Source: an uncultured Halomonas sp. (lineage in GTDB: Bacteria > Pseudomonadota > Gammaproteobacteria > Pseudomonadales > Halomonadaceae). Taken from it: 64,000 nt of DNA. The notes beneath the pieces were generated by a model, which did no database searches, was not told the origin of the DNA, and worked only from the letters and a program-made list of their open reading frames with translations. The stretch is taken from assembly GCF_946887195.1 (NCBI RefSeq), contig NZ_CAMPKE010000002.1:62001-126000 (forward strand). The letters run 5' to 3'. Below are positions 8,555-18,704 of the stretch, piece after piece. The position numbers were made by a program, and so were the translations under genes. Position 1 is the first letter of the stretch; the number at the start of each line of letters is the position of its first letter.

Positions 8555-9310
8555 TCACAATGCCTTGGACAAGAAGAATGCGGTCAGGAAGCCCAGCACC
8601 ACGATGACTCCTGCGGCCTTGTGGGTTTCAGCGAATGCCTCGGGGATCATCGTATCGGCAATCATGCTCAAAATGGCCCCGGCGGCAAAAGCCATGCTGG
8701 CGGCGATGACCGGGTCGTTGAAACCGCCAAAAACGGTAAATCCCAAATACGCCGAAATACCGGAAATAATTGTGATACCAAACCATAATCCGAAAATATA
8801 GGTTTTGCTTTTCCCGGCTTTTTTCATGCCCGTCGCACTGGAGAGGCCTTCGGGAAGGTTGGAAAGAAAAATGGCGATCACTGCTACCAGACTGACCCCT
8901 TTCCCACCCAACAGACTCAAGCCGATCACAATCGATTCCGGAATGCCATCGAGCAGCGCACCGAGCGCGATACTCATACTGTTGTTGTCACCGTTTCTTG
9001 CATCGTTGTCGGGCTGTTTTTCAGAGCGCTTGCGATGCCTGGCGCCGTACAGTGCCAGAATTTCATTGGCCGCCGTGTAAACGATCGCACCCAACAGAAA
9101 CCCGATCGAACATGCCAGGATTCCGCCTCTATTGAAGGCTTCGTCCATTAAATCGAACGACAGCACGGAAATCAGTACACCACTGCCATACGCCATGATG
9201 CCCGCAATGGTTCTATTGCTGAACTTGATGTAGTAGCCAGCAAAGGCCCCGATGACCAAGGCCAGGCCTGAAACTGCCCCCCACATCAGTGCGGTCGTTG
9301 CGCCATTCAT
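8555..9310 (-). CDS. ZIP-family divalent metal transporter
   Basis: About 251 residues with roughly eight membrane segments and the ZIP motif region: ALGALLDGIPESIVIGLSLL and SNLPEGLSSATGM, where the helix IV and V histidine/glutamate metal sites normally lie. In this protein the usual HNxPEG is DGIPES and SNLPEG, so the canonical helix IV histidine is replaced by aspartate and the helix V region lacks the HE pair; metal preference may differ. The loop near residues 92-110 is rich in Arg, Lys, Asp and Asn. I start at the ATG at 9310 because AGGAG overlaps an upstream GTG at 9316. The gene is visibly more AT-rich than its neighbours, suggesting a different origin. Confidence 0.8.
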   Translation of the reverse strand: MNGATTALMWGAVSGLALVIGAFAGYYIKFSNRTIAGIMAYGSGVLISVLSFDLMDEAFNRGGILACSIGFLLGAIVYTAANEILALYGARHRKRSEKQPDNDARNGDNNSMSIALGALLDGIPESIVIGLSLLGGKGVSLVAVIAIFLSNLPEGLSSATGMKKAGKSKTYIFGLWFGITIISGISAYLGFTVFGGFNDPVIAASMAFAAGAILSMIADTMIPEAFAETHKAAGVIVVLGFLTAFFLSKAL

Positions 9311-9428
9311 ATTCACTCCTAGCGAAAGCGGGAACCTGTAAAAAGGTAGACCTCTTCACTCACCGCGTATGCACGGAAATATGCCGTTAGGCGGCCCATA
9401 TCATGGTGTCTATTTAAAGAAAAAATAA

Positions 9429-10613
9429 CTAATCAGAGCGCTCCACCCGCAGCCCCACATAGAAGATCAGCAAACCGCCAGCGGCCAACCCTGCACCAAC
9501 CAGACCGGTCGACGACCACGCGAAGCCGAGCTTGACGGTCACCCCGGCGAGCCAGGCGCCGAGCGCGTTGGCGCCGTTGAAGGCGGCGTGGTTGAGCGAG
9601 GCGGCCATGGTCTGGGCATCCTCGGCGACGTCCATCAGGCGCGTCTGCAACGCCGGCCCCAGCGCCATACTGGTACCGATCAGGCCGACGAAGAGTATCC
9701 CCAGCCACACCGAGTTGGCGGCGAAATAGAACAGCCCCTGCACCACCAGGCACCAGATAAGAATGGCGGGAATGGCGCGCAGCAGGTTCTTGTCGGCCAG
9801 GCGCGCGCCGGCCAGGTTGCCGGCGATGGTGCCGACGCCGAAGACCACCAACACCAGCGGCCCCAGCGCCTCGGCCATGCCGGCCTGCTCGGTCAGCGTG
9901 GGGATCACGTAGCTGAACACCGCGAACATGCCGCCGAAGCCGATACCGGCGATGCCGAGGGTAAACAGCACGCGCTGCTTGAGCAGCGCCGACAGTTCGC
10001 GGCGCGGGCTGGCGCCGGGATTGCCGGGTTGCATCGGCACCCATAGCCGGATCATCAACGCGGTCAGTAACGCTACCGCGCCCACCCCGGCGAAGGCGAC
10101 CTGCCAGCCGAGCAGATTGCCGGCCCAGGTGGCCAGCGGCGCGCCGATCAGGATGGCGCTGGTCAGCCCGAGCATCACCCGGCTTACCGCGCGCGCTCGT
10201 TCGTCGATCGGCACCGCCGCCGCGGCGACCAACGCGGCCACGCCGAAGTAGGCGCCATGCGGCAGCCCGGCGAGAAAGCGTAGCAGTACGAACGACCAGA
10301 AATCGGGAGCGAAGGCGCTGGCGATATTGCCGATGGCGAACACCAGCATCAGCGCGATGAGCAGTGCCCGGCGCGGCACCCGCGCGGCCAGCGCGGAGAT
10401 CAACGGCGCGCCCACCACCACGCCGAGTGCGTAACTGCTGATGGCGTAGCCGACATCGGGCACGGCGACCTGCAGATCGCTCGCCACGCGCGGCATCAAT
10501 CCCATGATCACGAACTCGCCGGTGCCGATGCCGAAACCGCCCAGTGCCAGCGCCAACTCGGCCAAACGCGGATTATGTTGGCTAGTTGCCCTCAATCGTT
10601 CACCACCGACCAC
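9429..10613 (-). CDS. MFS transporter, DHA1-type drug/metabolite exporter
   Basis: A 12-helix major facilitator of 394 residues. The N-terminus has [20 protein letters not shown], as in the AraJ/YdhP/chloramphenicol-exporter group, followed by the loop 2-3 region with ARVPRRALL. It most likely exports a small hydrophobic compound or sugar-like metabolite by proton antiport. The start is uncertain: a GTG at 10613 lies inside pyrC, and a TTG at 10595 overlaps the pyrC TGA. Both imply translational coupling to pyrC, an essential biosynthetic gene, with no obvious functional link. Confidence 0.88.
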   Translation of the reverse strand: MVGGERLRATSQHNPRLAELALALGGFGIGTGEFVIMGLMPRVASDLQVAVPDVGYAISSYALGVVVGAPLISALAARVPRRALLIALMLVFAIGNIASAFAPDFWSFVLLRFLAGLPHGAYFGVAALVAAAAVPIDERARAVSRVMLGLTSAILIGAPLATWAGNLLGWQVAFAGVGAVALLTALMIRLWVPMQPGNPGASPRRELSALLKQRVLFTLGIAGIGFGGMFAVFSYVIPTLTEQAGMAEALGPLVLVVFGVGTIAGNLAGARLADKNLLRAIPAILIWCLVVQGLFYFAANSVWLGILFVGLIGTSMALGPALQTRLMDVAEDAQTMAASLNHAAFNGANALGAWLAGVTVKLGFAWSSTGLVGAGLAAGGLLIFYVGLRVERSD

Positions 10614-11641
10614 GTTAACGTTTCGCCGGCGCGAAACGGCACCAGCCGGTGCTCGCCGTCGCCGATCGACTCGGGCACCGTAACCGGCGAGCGTTGCAGC
10701 TCGATGAAGTCATCGTTGGGCGCCAAGCCATAAAAACGCGGCCCATTGAGCGAACAGAACGCCTCGAAGTGCGCCAGCGCGCCCTCCTCCTCGAACACCG
10801 TGGCGTAGACTTCGAGCGCGGTGGGCGCATTGAACACCCCGGCGCAGCCACAGGCGGTCTCCTTGGTGCTGGCCACGTGCGGCGCCGAATCGGTGCCCAG
10901 GAAGAAATGCGAATGACCGCTGGCGATGGCCTCGCGCAGTGCCTGCTGGTGAACGTTGCGCTTCAATATCGGCAGGCAGTAGAGGTGCGGACGGATGCCG
11001 CCGACCAGCATGTCGTTGCGGTTGTGCGCCAGGTGCTGCGGAGTGATCGTCGCCGCCAGGAACTCGTTGCCCTCCAGCACGTATTGCGCCGCCTCGCGGG
11101 TGGTGATGTGTTCGAAAACCACCTTGAGCGCGGGGAATTGGCGACGAATGTCTTCCATTACCTCGTCGATGAAGACCTTCTCGCGATCGAAGATATCCAC
11201 ATGCCCATGCGTCACCTCGCCATGAATCAACAACGGCATGCCGAGCCGCTGCATGGTCTCGAACAGCGGGTAGATCGCCTTGACGTCGCGAATGCCGTGG
11301 GCGGAATTGGTGGTGGCGTTGGCCGGGTAGAGCTTGGCGGCGGTGAATACGCCCTCGCTAAAGCCGCGCTCGAGCTCATTGGAGGTCACGCTCTCGCTGA
11401 GATAGCAGGTCATCAGCGGCGTGAAGTCGTGCCCCGCCGGCAGCGCGGCGAGAATGCGCTCGCGATAGTCCCGCGCCGCCGCCACCGTGGTCACTGGCGG
11501 CGCCAGGTTGGGCATGACGATGGCACGCCCGTAGAGCGCGCTGGTGTAGGGCAGCACCGCCGCCATCAGCTCGCCGTCGCGCAGGTGCAGATGCCAATCG
11601 TCGGGACGGCGGATGCGTAGCGTAGTGTCGGGGGCGGTCAT
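10592..11641 (-). CDS. pyrC: Dihydroorotase
   Basis: Catalyses the reversible cyclisation of carbamoyl aspartate to dihydroorotate in pyrimidine synthesis. The 349-residue protein closely follows the E. coli class II enzyme: [14 protein letters not shown] with the HxH zinc ligands, [35 protein letters not shown] with the carbamylated lysine, LLIHGEVTH and VFEHITT with further zinc histidines, and FLGTDSAPH with the catalytic aspartate. The ATG has GGAG 7 nt upstream. Nothing is missing, so it should be active. The 3' end is shared with the start of the MFS gene. Confidence 0.98.
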   Translation of the reverse strand: MTAPDTTLRIRRPDDWHLHLRDGELMAAVLPYTSALYGRAIVMPNLAPPVTTVAAARDYRERILAALPAGHDFTPLMTCYLSESVTSNELERGFSEGVFTAAKLYPANATTNSAHGIRDVKAIYPLFETMQRLGMPLLIHGEVTHGHVDIFDREKVFIDEVMEDIRRQFPALKVVFEHITTREAAQYVLEGNEFLAATITPQHLAHNRNDMLVGGIRPHLYCLPILKRNVHQQALREAIASGHSHFFLGTDSAPHVASTKETACGCAGVFNAPTALEVYATVFEEEGALAHFEAFCSLNGPRFYGLAPNDDFIELQRSPVTVPESIGDGEHRLVPFRAGETLTWSVVND

Positions 11642-11688
11642 GTCAGGGCTCCGGATAAGGTGAACGATCCGCGCATGATTATACGGGG

Positions 11689-12879
11689 TTAGGCGCTGCC
11701 CCGCGCGCCACGCTTCATGAGCAGTGCCAATGCGGCGGCCGCGAGTAGCGCGACGAATCCGGCGAAACCCATGCCGGTGGCGGAAAGCCCGACGACGCGC
11801 GCCGTCAGCCCGATACCCAGCACCGGAATCGACAGCGCCACGTAGGTCACGAAAAAGAATGTCGAGGTCACCGCGCCGCGCTGATTGGCCGGGCTGGCCG
11901 CCGTGACCGCGCCGAGCCCGGCACGAAAGGCGATACCCTGACCCAGCCCGACGATCAGCGCACCCGCCATGAAGAGCCCCAGCGAGACGAATCCGATACC
12001 CGCACCGACCAGCCCCGCGCCGACGATCACCACGCCACAGCCCAGCGGTAGCCGGTGACGTTCGGCAAAGCGCCCCTGCACGAACTGCCCCAGCGTCGAG
12101 GCGAAGAACACCACCCCGGCAACGAGGCCGATCAGCGCCAGATTGGAGTGTCCCAGCACCTCACCCATGAATGCCGGCGCGGTGGCGGTGAAAAAGCCCA
12201 ACACCGCGAACCCCGCGAAGCCGGCAGTGGCGGCAGGCAAGAACACGCCGCGCACCTCGGCGGGCAGTCTCAAGCGCTGCATTCGCAAGTGCGGATGCCT
12301 GGGCCGCTCGACCGTTTCCGGAGCGAGCCACACGGCGACAACGCCAAGCGCCAGCATGCCCAGATGCATGACGTAGGAAAGATGCAGCGGCCACGGCGCG
12401 TATTGCCCGAGCACTCCGGCAACGACCGGCCCCAATCCCAATCCGCCCATATTGACCGCGGTAGCGACGAACGTGGCCCTTTGCTTCCAGGCCGGCGGCA
12501 CCAGTTCGATCACCGCCACGGTCGCCGTAGCGGTGAAGATACCCGCCGAGACGCCCGACAGCACGCGCCCGGCCAGCAGACCCGCCAGACCCTCGCTGGC
12601 CAGGAACGCCGCGTCGCTCAAGGCGGCGGCGATCAGTCCGGCGAACAGCAGCGGCCGCCGGCCCAGCTGATCCGACCAGCGCCCGGTGCCGATCAGTGCG
12701 GCGATCACACCGACCGCATAGGCGGCGAAGATCACCGTGATCATCAACTGCGAAAAGCCGAAACGTTGCTGGTAGATCGGGTAGAGCGGTGTCGGCAGGG
12801 TCGCGCCCAGCATGACGATGAGAAAGGCGAAGGCCACGCCGAGAAAGGCCAGTCGCGAGTTACGCGCGTTGTGGGTCAT
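11689..12879 (-). CDS. MFS transporter
   Basis: A 396-residue, 12-helix major facilitator with the classical loop 2-3 motif [17 protein letters not shown] near residue 65. The sequence [20 protein letters not shown] in the fourth/fifth helix region resembles sugar-efflux and drug-efflux permeases. Substrate is not predictable. I prefer the ATG at 12879 (MTHNARN) because AAGGA overlaps the upstream ATG at 12885. It is transcribed away from gmk; the 111-bp gap between them must hold both promoters. Confidence 0.85.
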   Translation of the reverse strand: MTHNARNSRLAFLGVAFAFLIVMLGATLPTPLYPIYQQRFGFSQLMITVIFAAYAVGVIAALIGTGRWSDQLGRRPLLFAGLIAAALSDAAFLASEGLAGLLAGRVLSGVSAGIFTATATVAVIELVPPAWKQRATFVATAVNMGGLGLGPVVAGVLGQYAPWPLHLSYVMHLGMLALGVVAVWLAPETVERPRHPHLRMQRLRLPAEVRGVFLPAATAGFAGFAVLGFFTATAPAFMGEVLGHSNLALIGLVAGVVFFASTLGQFVQGRFAERHRLPLGCGVVIVGAGLVGAGIGFVSLGLFMAGALIVGLGQGIAFRAGLGAVTAASPANQRGAVTSTFFFVTYVALSIPVLGIGLTARVVGLSATGMGFAGFVALLAAAALALLMKRGARGSA

Positions 12880-12990
12880 GAGCATCCTTGTTCGAAGGCC
12901 AATCGGCGACAGTGTAGAGCCTGCGCCGCATTATGCGATAATCTGCGCTTTTCCCGCAGCGGCTCGCCGCGCAATCGGACACTGGAACCC

Positions 12991-13638
12991 ATGTCACACG
13001 GCACTTTCGGCACAGGCACTCTCTATATCGTTTCCGCACCTTCCGGCGCCGGCAAGACCAGCCTGGTGCGTGCGCTGCTCGAACGTGTCGACGCCATCCA
13101 GGTATCGGTATCGCACACCACGCGACCGATGCGCCCCGGCGAGGCCGACGGCATCAACTACCATTTCGTCGATGTCGGCACCTTCGAGGAGATGATCGCG
13201 CACGGCGACTTCTTCGAGCATGCCCGGGTGTTCGATAATTACTACGGCACCTCGCACTCAGCGGTGCGGGCGCTGATCGACGCCGGCCAGGATGTGATTC
13301 TCGAGATCGACTGGCAAGGCGCGCAACAGGTGCGCCAGCGGATGCCGGAAGCGGTGTCGGTGTTCGTGCTGCCACCCTCGCGCGCGGCGCTGTACGAGCG
13401 GTTGTCGGCGCGCGGCACCGACGACGCGTTGGTAATCGCCCGGCGCATGCGCGACGCGATCGGCGAAATGTCGCACTTCGACGAGTATTCACATATCGTC
13501 GTCAATGACGATTTCGATATCGCCCTGGCTCAGCTCACCGCGCTGGTGCTCGCCGAGCGCGCAAGGCTGGCGCGAGCCCGCGAGCGCCACGCGGCGCTGA
13601 TCGCGGCACTCTTGTCACGCAGCGAAGGGGTCGAGTAA
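12991..13638 (+). CDS. gmk: Guanylate kinase
   Basis: Phosphorylates GMP to GDP using ATP. The 215-residue protein has the P-loop [12 protein letters not shown] near residues 15-26, [22 protein letters not shown] with GMP-binding residues, and [11 protein letters not shown]. The reading frame stays open upstream to 12055, but this stretch is antisense to the MFS gene and has no family similarity; the ATG at 12991 fits the family start. No strong ribosome-binding site is visible. Clustering with rpoZ and spoT is the conserved gammaproteobacterial arrangement that links GTP and (p)ppGpp metabolism. Confidence 0.97.
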   Translation: MSHGTFGTGTLYIVSAPSGAGKTSLVRALLERVDAIQVSVSHTTRPMRPGEADGINYHFVDVGTFEEMIAHGDFFEHARVFDNYYGTSHSAVRALIDAGQDVILEIDWQGAQQVRQRMPEAVSVFVLPPSRAALYERLSARGTDDALVIARRMRDAIGEMSHFDEYSHIVVNDDFDIALAQLTALVLAERARLARARERHAALIAALLSRSEGVE

Positions 13639-13665
13639 ACTCCTTTATCCTGCCTGCGATTTTCA

Positions 13666-13689
13666 GAGGCTGTACGTCGTACAGGCCTC
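13666..13689. other. Hairpin between gmk and rpoZ
   Basis: GAGGCTGTAC and GTACAGGCCTC are nearly complementary, with one bulged G and a 4-nt loop. No U-run follows, so it is unlikely to be a full terminator on its own. It could modulate read-through from gmk into rpoZ. Confidence 0.45.
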
Positions 13690-13731
13690 GTCACGCGATT
13701 TCACTCTATCAGTACATTCAGGAATACGCTC

Positions 13732-13983
13732 ATGGCGCGAGTTACCGTAGAAGATTGTCTCGATCACGTCGAAAACCGCTTCAAGCTGGTGATGATCTCC
13801 ACCCAGCGCGCCCGCCAACTGGCGCGCGGCACCCGCGATGCGCAGCTACCGTGGGAGAACGACAAGCCCACCGTGATGGCGCTGCGCGAGATCGCCGCCG
13901 GTCAGATCGACGAGAACGTGCTCAACGAGCCGGTCGAGGCGCCGGTACGCATTCGCCCGGAACCCACTGAATTCGACGCCTGA
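13732..13983 (+). CDS. rpoZ: DNA-directed RNA polymerase omega subunit
   Basis: An 83-residue protein starting [20 protein letters not shown] and containing the family [10 protein letters not shown] and the [13 protein letters not shown] helix. Omega binds and stabilises the beta-prime subunit and forms part of one ppGpp site. The start has AGGA upstream. It is followed by repeat family B copy 1 and then spoT, so the usual rpoZ-spoT linkage is kept but stretched by about 200 bp. Confidence 0.97.
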   Translation: MARVTVEDCLDHVENRFKLVMISTQRARQLARGTRDAQLPWENDKPTVMALREIAAGQIDENVLNEPVEAPVRIRPEPTEFDA

Positions 13984-14021
13984 GTTCGACTCGCCGGCTG
14001 ACAATTCATCAGGCGAAGTTC

Positions 14022-14168
14022 AAGGAATCGCTGAATAAATCGGCGAGCGGAGTGAAGGACAAGGCGCCCGGAACGCAGAAGGCGAGACATAACATGGGGT
14101 TAGGCGAGCCTTCGAGTACCGCGCAACGCAGTCATTCGTCCGAGCAGGCATTTATGCAGTGGTTCCTT
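14022..14168. repeat. Dispersed repeat family B, copy 1, between rpoZ and spoT
   Basis: A 147-bp element that aligns along its whole length with 52089-52233 with about 15 differences by hand count. Its ends are inverted: the right end ATTTATGCAGTGGTTCCTT is matched in reverse complement by the left end AAGGAATCGCTGAATAAAT. An inner inverted repeat GAAGGC...GCCTTC flanks the middle. It has no coding potential and resembles a MITE-like element. Confidence 0.85.
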
Positions 14169-14187
14169 AACAGGATAGGCGCGCCGC

Positions 14188-16323
14188 ATGTTCACCATCG
14201 ATGACCTGGCCGACCGCCTTGGCGGTTATCTTCCGCCGGACGAGATCCAGCAGGTCAAGCGCGCCTTCTATTATGCCGAGCAGGCCCACGACGGCCAGCG
14301 GCGGCGCTCCGGCGAGCCCTACGTCACCCACCCGCTCGCGGTTTCCAACATTCTCGCCAACATGCACATGGACCATCAGAGCCTGATGGCCGCCATGCTG
14401 CACGACGTGATCGAGGATACCGGTATCTCCAAGGATGCGCTGGCCGCGCAGTTCGGCGAGCCGGTGGCGGAGCTGGTCGACGGCGTCTCCAAGCTGACCC
14501 AGATCACCTTCGAGGACAAGGCGGTCGCCCAGGCCGAGAATTTCCAGAAGATGGTCATGGCGATGTCCAAGGACATCCGTGTGATCATCGTCAAGCTCGC
14601 CGACCGGCTGCACAACATGCGCACCCTGGGCGCGCTGCGCCCCGACAAGAAGCGCCGCATCGCCCGCGAGACGCTGGAAATCTACTCGCGCATCGCCAGC
14701 CGGCTGGGCATCAACACCATTCGCGTCGAGCTCGAGGACCTGTCGTTCCAGGCCCTGTATCCGATGCGTGCCGAGCGCATCAAGCGCGCGGTGTCCAAGG
14801 CGCGCGGCAATCGCCGCACGATGATCCGCCAGGTGCAGACCAGCCTGCAGCACTGCCTCGACGACGATGGCCTGCCCGGCACCGTGGTCGGCCGCCAGAA
14901 GCACCTGCTGTCGATCTATCGCAAGATGCGCGATCAACGCAAACCGTTCGCCGAGATCATGGATGTGTTCGGCTTTCGCATCATCACCGAGGACGTCGAT
15001 ACCTGCTATCGCATCCTCGGCGCGGTGCATAACCTCTACAAGCCGGTTCCCGGGCGCTTCAAGGATTACATCGCGATCCCCAAGGCCAACGGCTACCAGA
15101 GCCTGCACACCACGCTGTTCGGCGCCAGCGGCATACCCATCGAAGTGCAGATCCGCACCCGCGAAATGGAAGCGATGGCCAACAACGGCATCGCCGCCCA
15201 CTGGCTGTACAAGGCCGGCCAGACCGAGCGGCCGATCGCCGCCGGCAGCCATGCCCGCGCCCGCGAATGGGTGCGCGGCCTGCTCGAGATGCAGCGCCAT
15301 GCCGGCAATCCGCTGGAGTTCATCGAACACGTCAAGAACGACCTGTTCCCCGACGATACCTACGTGTTCACCCCCAAGGGCGACATCATGGAGTTGCCGC
15401 GCGGCGCCACCGCGGTCGATTTCGCCTATGCCGTGCATACCGACATCGGCAACAGCTGTATCGCCTGCCGTATCGACCGCCATCTGGCGCCGCTGTCGAG
15501 CCGCCTGGAGAGCGGCCAGACGCTGGAGATCATCACCGCCCCCGGTGCGCGCCCCAATCTCGCCTGGCTGAGTTTCGTGATCACCGCCAAGGCGCGCTCG
15601 GCGATTCGCCATGCGCTCAAGCATCAGCAGCGCACCGAGTCGATCCAGCTCGGCAGGCGATTGCTCAACAAGGCCCTGGCCGATTTCGAAACCAGCCTCG
15701 AAGAGCTGCCCCAGGGACAGCTCGCGCAGCTACTCGACGAGTTCGAGCTCAAGCACGCCGACGACCTGCTCGAATCGATTGGTCTGGGCACGCGCATGGC
15801 CTACGCCGTGGCGCGGCGCCTCGCCGAAGCCCAGATCAGCGGCGGGCTCTCCGGTACCGTGACCGGCAGCGGCAAGGATGGGCCGGTGGTGATCAGCGGC
15901 ACCGAGGGCATGGTGCTGAGCTTCGCGCGCTGCTGCCATCCACTGCCCGGCGATCCGGTGATCGGTCATCTGTCGGTGGGCAAGGGTATCGTCGTGCACC
16001 GCAACGATTGCCGTAACGTCAATGAGTTGCGCAACGACCCGGACAAGCTCTTCAGCCTGGAATGGTCGCCGCAGATCAGCGGCGACTTCCCGGTGGCGCT
16101 GCGTATCGAAATGGCAACCCGGCGCGGCATGGTCGCCGAGCTGGCCAGCCTGGTCACCGACGCCGACGCCAACATCGAGCGCATCGGCATCGAAGAGCGC
16201 GACGCCCGGCTGTCGATCGTCAACCTGACGCTCGCCGTGCGCGATCGCGTGCACCTGGCGCGGATCATCAAACGGCTGCGCAATCTGCACCATATCGGCA
16301 AGATCAACCGCGTCCTCAATTGA
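14188..16323 (+). CDS. spoT: Bifunctional (p)ppGpp synthase/hydrolase
   Basis: A 711-residue RelA/SpoT protein. The N-terminal hydrolase domain has the intact HD motif in AAMLHDVIEDTGIS near residue 72, so ppGpp breakdown should work. The synthetase region follows, with FGFRIITEDVDTCYRILG and GRFKDYIAIPKANGYQSLHT. A TGS domain begins at VFTPKGDIMELPRGATAVDF near residue 392, and the C-terminus holds the zinc-finger-like segment with FARCCHPLPGDPVIG and an ACT domain. Because the HD motif is intact, spoT is the better name than relA. A strong terminator follows at 16333. Confidence 0.97.
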   Translation: MFTIDDLADRLGGYLPPDEIQQVKRAFYYAEQAHDGQRRRSGEPYVTHPLAVSNILANMHMDHQSLMAAMLHDVIEDTGISKDALAAQFGEPVAELVDGVSKLTQITFEDKAVAQAENFQKMVMAMSKDIRVIIVKLADRLHNMRTLGALRPDKKRRIARETLEIYSRIASRLGINTIRVELEDLSFQALYPMRAERIKRAVSKARGNRRTMIRQVQTSLQHCLDDDGLPGTVVGRQKHLLSIYRKMRDQRKPFAEIMDVFGFRIITEDVDTCYRILGAVHNLYKPVPGRFKDYIAIPKANGYQSLHTTLFGASGIPIEVQIRTREMEAMANNGIAAHWLYKAGQTERPIAAGSHARAREWVRGLLEMQRHAGNPLEFIEHVKNDLFPDDTYVFTPKGDIMELPRGATAVDFAYAVHTDIGNSCIACRIDRHLAPLSSRLESGQTLEIITAPGARPNLAWLSFVITAKARSAIRHALKHQQRTESIQLGRRLLNKALADFETSLEELPQGQLAQLLDEFELKHADDLLESIGLGTRMAYAVARRLAEAQISGGLSGTVTGSGKDGPVVISGTEGMVLSFARCCHPLPGDPVIGHLSVGKGIVVHRNDCRNVNELRNDPDKLFSLEWSPQISGDFPVALRIEMATRRGMVAELASLVTDADANIERIGIEERDARLSIVNLTLAVRDRVHLARIIKRLRNLHHIGKINRVLN

Positions 16324-16332
16324 AGCGCAGTC

Positions 16333-16373
16333 ATCGCCCCGCCGCGTGGTGCGCGGCGGGGCGATCGTTTTTC
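16333..16373 (+). terminator. Rho-independent terminator after spoT
   Basis: ATCGCCCCGCCGCG at 16333-16346 pairs perfectly with CGCGGCGGGGCGAT at 16352-16365 across a 5-nt loop, followed by CGTTTTTC. It begins 10 bp after the spoT stop. Confidence 0.92.
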
Positions 16374-16438
16374 GTTGGAGCAACAGGCACACATAAGCCC
16401 GGTCAAGAAAACCGGCTCATCGCAACCAAGGAGTCACC

Positions 16439-16828
16439 ATGAGCAACAAAGCCGCAATCAATACCGACAAGGCCCCATCCGCCATCGGCCCGTATTCCCA
16501 GGCGATCAAGGCCGGCAATACCGTTTATCTGTCCGGCCAGATTCCGCTCGACCCGCAGACCATGGACCTCGTCTCCGACGATTTCGAAGCCCAGGCGCGC
16601 CAGGTCTTCGTCAACCTCGCCGCGGTCTGCGAGGAAGCCGCCGGCTCGCTCGAGGATATCGTCAAGCTCAACCTCTATCTGGTCGACCTGGATAACTTCG
16701 CCATCGTCAACAAGATGATGGAGGAGTTCTTCAAGCCGCCCTACCCGGCGCGCGCCGCGGTCGGCGTCAAGGCGCTGCCCAAGGGCAGTCAGGTGGAAGC
16801 CGAGGCGGTCATGGTCATCGGCGACTGA
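16439..16828 (+). CDS. ridA: RidA-family reactive intermediate (enamine/imine) deaminase
   Basis: A 129-residue YjgF/RidA protein. It has [34 protein letters not shown] and the C-terminal [20 protein letters not shown], which includes the catalytic arginine of the family that binds the carboxylate of 2-aminoacrylate-type substrates. It prevents damage to PLP enzymes by hydrolysing such enamines. The ATG has AAGGAG upstream at 6 nt. It sits right after spoT, as in Pseudomonas, but is separated by a terminator and so probably has its own promoter. It ends 3 bp before a convergent SDR gene. Confidence 0.95.
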   Translation: MSNKAAINTDKAPSAIGPYSQAIKAGNTVYLSGQIPLDPQTMDLVSDDFEAQARQVFVNLAAVCEEAAGSLEDIVKLNLYLVDLDNFAIVNKMMEEFFKPPYPARAAVGVKALPKGSQVEAEAVMVIGD

Positions 16829-16831
16829 GCG

Positions 16832-17707
16832 TCAGGCCTTTTCCGGCTCGATTCGCCCCTCACTGGCCAGCACCTGGGCGTAGCCCTCGCGGAAGGTCGG
16901 ATAGCGGAAGCGATACCCGGTTTCACACAGCCGGGTGTTGTCGCAGCGCTTGCTGGAGCGACGGCGTAGCGGCGATTGGATCGTCTCGCTGGATTCCACT
17001 TTCAGACGCTTGGCCAGCCAAGTCATCACCTCGTGCAGCGGCACCGGCTCGCAGTCGCTGGCCAGATACAGATCGTCGAGAGACTCTCCATCAAGCGCCA
17101 GATCGATCAGGTGCGCCAATACGCCGGCACAATCGTCGCGATGAATGCGATTGGAGTACATGGGCGGAGTGCCCGCGGCGATACGCCCTTCGCGCACCTG
17201 GCGAATCAGCCGGTCGCGCCCCGGGCCGTAGATGCCTGAAAAACGCACCACGGTGCCGGGTAGCTCGTGCTCGATCAGTGCGCGTTCCGCCTCGAGCATC
17301 AATTGCCCCGAGAAACCGGTAGGATGGGTTTCGGTGGTTTCGTCGACCCGCTCGCCATCCTGCTGAGGGTAAACGCTGGTCGATGAGACGAAAAACACCC
17401 TGGCCGGCGGTTTCGCACGTCGACCGAACTCCGCCAGCACCGCCTTGAGGCCATCGGGGTAGGCGGCGCGATAGGCACTCTCTTCGAAGTGATCGGCACT
17501 CGCCACGTAGACGACGATATCCGCGTCGGGCAGGGCCACGAGGGCGCCCTCGGCATTGAGATCCAGCGCCAGCGGTTCGATGCCGCTGCCTTCCAGAGAT
17601 TGGGGGTGACGACGCACACCTACCACATGGTGCCCCGCCTCGATAAGCTGTTGGCCGAGCGTCGTTCCGATGTCGCCGCAGCCGAGAATCAGACTCGTCT
17701 TCTTCAC
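16832..17707 (-). CDS. NAD(P)-binding SDR-family epimerase/reductase, YeeZ-like
   Basis: A 291-residue extended-SDR-like protein with the Rossmann motif LILGCGDIGTTLGQQL at residues 5-20, VVYVASAD-like second strand and FVSSTSVYPQQDGERVDE in place of a canonical YxxxK region. Such proteins (YeeZ type) are common but have no settled substrate. I start at the GTG at 17707, preceded by AAGGAG 10 nt upstream; the frame stays open to 17803 but that extension runs into oxyR. It is divergent from oxyR with a 70-bp shared promoter region, so redox control is possible but unproven. Confidence 0.82.
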   Translation of the reverse strand: MKKTSLILGCGDIGTTLGQQLIEAGHHVVGVRRHPQSLEGSGIEPLALDLNAEGALVALPDADIVVYVASADHFEESAYRAAYPDGLKAVLAEFGRRAKPPARVFFVSSTSVYPQQDGERVDETTETHPTGFSGQLMLEAERALIEHELPGTVVRFSGIYGPGRDRLIRQVREGRIAAGTPPMYSNRIHRDDCAGVLAHLIDLALDGESLDDLYLASDCEPVPLHEVMTWLAKRLKVESSETIQSPLRRRSSKRCDNTRLCETGYRFRYPTFREGYAQVLASEGRIEPEKA

Positions 17708-17777
17708 CTTTACCTGGCTCCTTGGTAAAACGAACCTTAACCCATCGTTCCGACAGGATGCCCATCCGGGCCGAACC

Positions 17778-18704
17778 ATGACTCTAACAGAACTCAGGTA
17801 CATCGTAACCTTGGCGCAGGAACGTCATTTCGGACGTGCCGCCGAGCGTTGCTTCGTCTCCCAGCCGACGCTATCGGTGGCCGTCAAGAAGCTCGAGGAA
17901 GAGCTTGGCGTGGCGCTCTTCGAGCGCTCCAAGTCCACCGTTCAGGTCACGCCGCTGGGGGACAAGGTCATCGAGCAGGCCCAGCGCGTGCTGGAGCAGG
18001 CGAGCGTGATTCGCGAGTTGGCCAACGAGGGCAAGGATCAACTGAGCAGCCCGTTGCGGATCGGCGCGATCTACACCATCGGGCCCTACCTGTTTCCCCA
18101 TCTGATTCCCGAGTTGGCACGCAGTGCGCCGCAGATGTCGTTGTACATCGAGGAAAACTTCACCGCCGAGCTGCGACGCAAGCTGAGAAGCGGTGAGCTC
18201 GATGCGATCATCATCGCGCTGCCGTTCACCGAAGCCGACGTGGTCACCCGCGCGCTCTACGACGAGCCCTTCGAGGTGCTGCTACCCAGCGGCCATCCCT
18301 GGACCAGCCGTGCCAGCATCGACAAGCAGGACCTTCTCACCGAGCGCTTGCTGCTGTTGGGCGAAGGCCACTGTTTCCGCGATCAGATTCTCGAGGCCTG
18401 CCCGGCGATCAGCGCGCATCTCAACAGCCCGACCAATACCCTGACCGCCGAGGGCGGCTCGCTGGAGACGATTCGCCACATGGTCGCCTCCAAACTGGGC
18501 ATTACCGTATTGCCGCAATCGGCGATCGGTACCGGGCACTACGAATCGGGACTGCTCGAGAGCCGACCCTTCACGCCCGAGGCCCCAAGCCGCACCGTAG
18601 CGATCGCCTGGCGCGCCAGCTACCCGCGCCCCAAGGCCATCGATGCGCTGATCAATGCCATTACGGCCTGCCACCAACGCCAGCCCGATGCCGTGACGGC
18701 ATGA
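17778..18704 (+). CDS. oxyR: Hydrogen-peroxide-sensing LysR regulator OxyR
   Basis: A 308-residue LysR-type protein: winged helix-turn-helix with AAERCFVSQPTLSVAVKKLE at residues 21-40, then the regulatory domain with IGPYLFPHLIPEL. The sensing segment GEGHCFRDQILEAC places cysteines at residues 199 and 208, the exact numbers of the E. coli OxyR disulfide pair, so peroxide sensing is strongly supported. I start at the ATG at 17778; the open frame reaching 17670 lies in the neighbouring SDR gene. Its stop overlaps the recG start (ATGA), as in several Pseudomonas-like genomes. Confidence 0.96.
   Translation: MTLTELRYIVTLAQERHFGRAAERCFVSQPTLSVAVKKLEEELGVALFERSKSTVQVTPLGDKVIEQAQRVLEQASVIRELANEGKDQLSSPLRIGAIYTIGPYLFPHLIPELARSAPQMSLYIEENFTAELRRKLRSGELDAIIIALPFTEADVVTRALYDEPFEVLLPSGHPWTSRASIDKQDLLTERLLLLGEGHCFRDQILEACPAISAHLNSPTNTLTAEGGSLETIRHMVASKLGITVLPQSAIGTGHYESGLLESRPFTPEAPSRTVAIAWRASYPRPKAIDALINAITACHQRQPDAVTA

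Noticed and set aside
12055..12990. Long open frame extending gmk upstream by 312 codons
   Set aside because: It is antisense to a well-supported MFS gene, and guanylate kinase similarity starts at the ATG at 12991.
14167..15624. 485-codon minus-strand frame opposite spoT
   Set aside because: Shadow of the high-GC spoT coding strand; composition is repetitive and no domain is recognisable.
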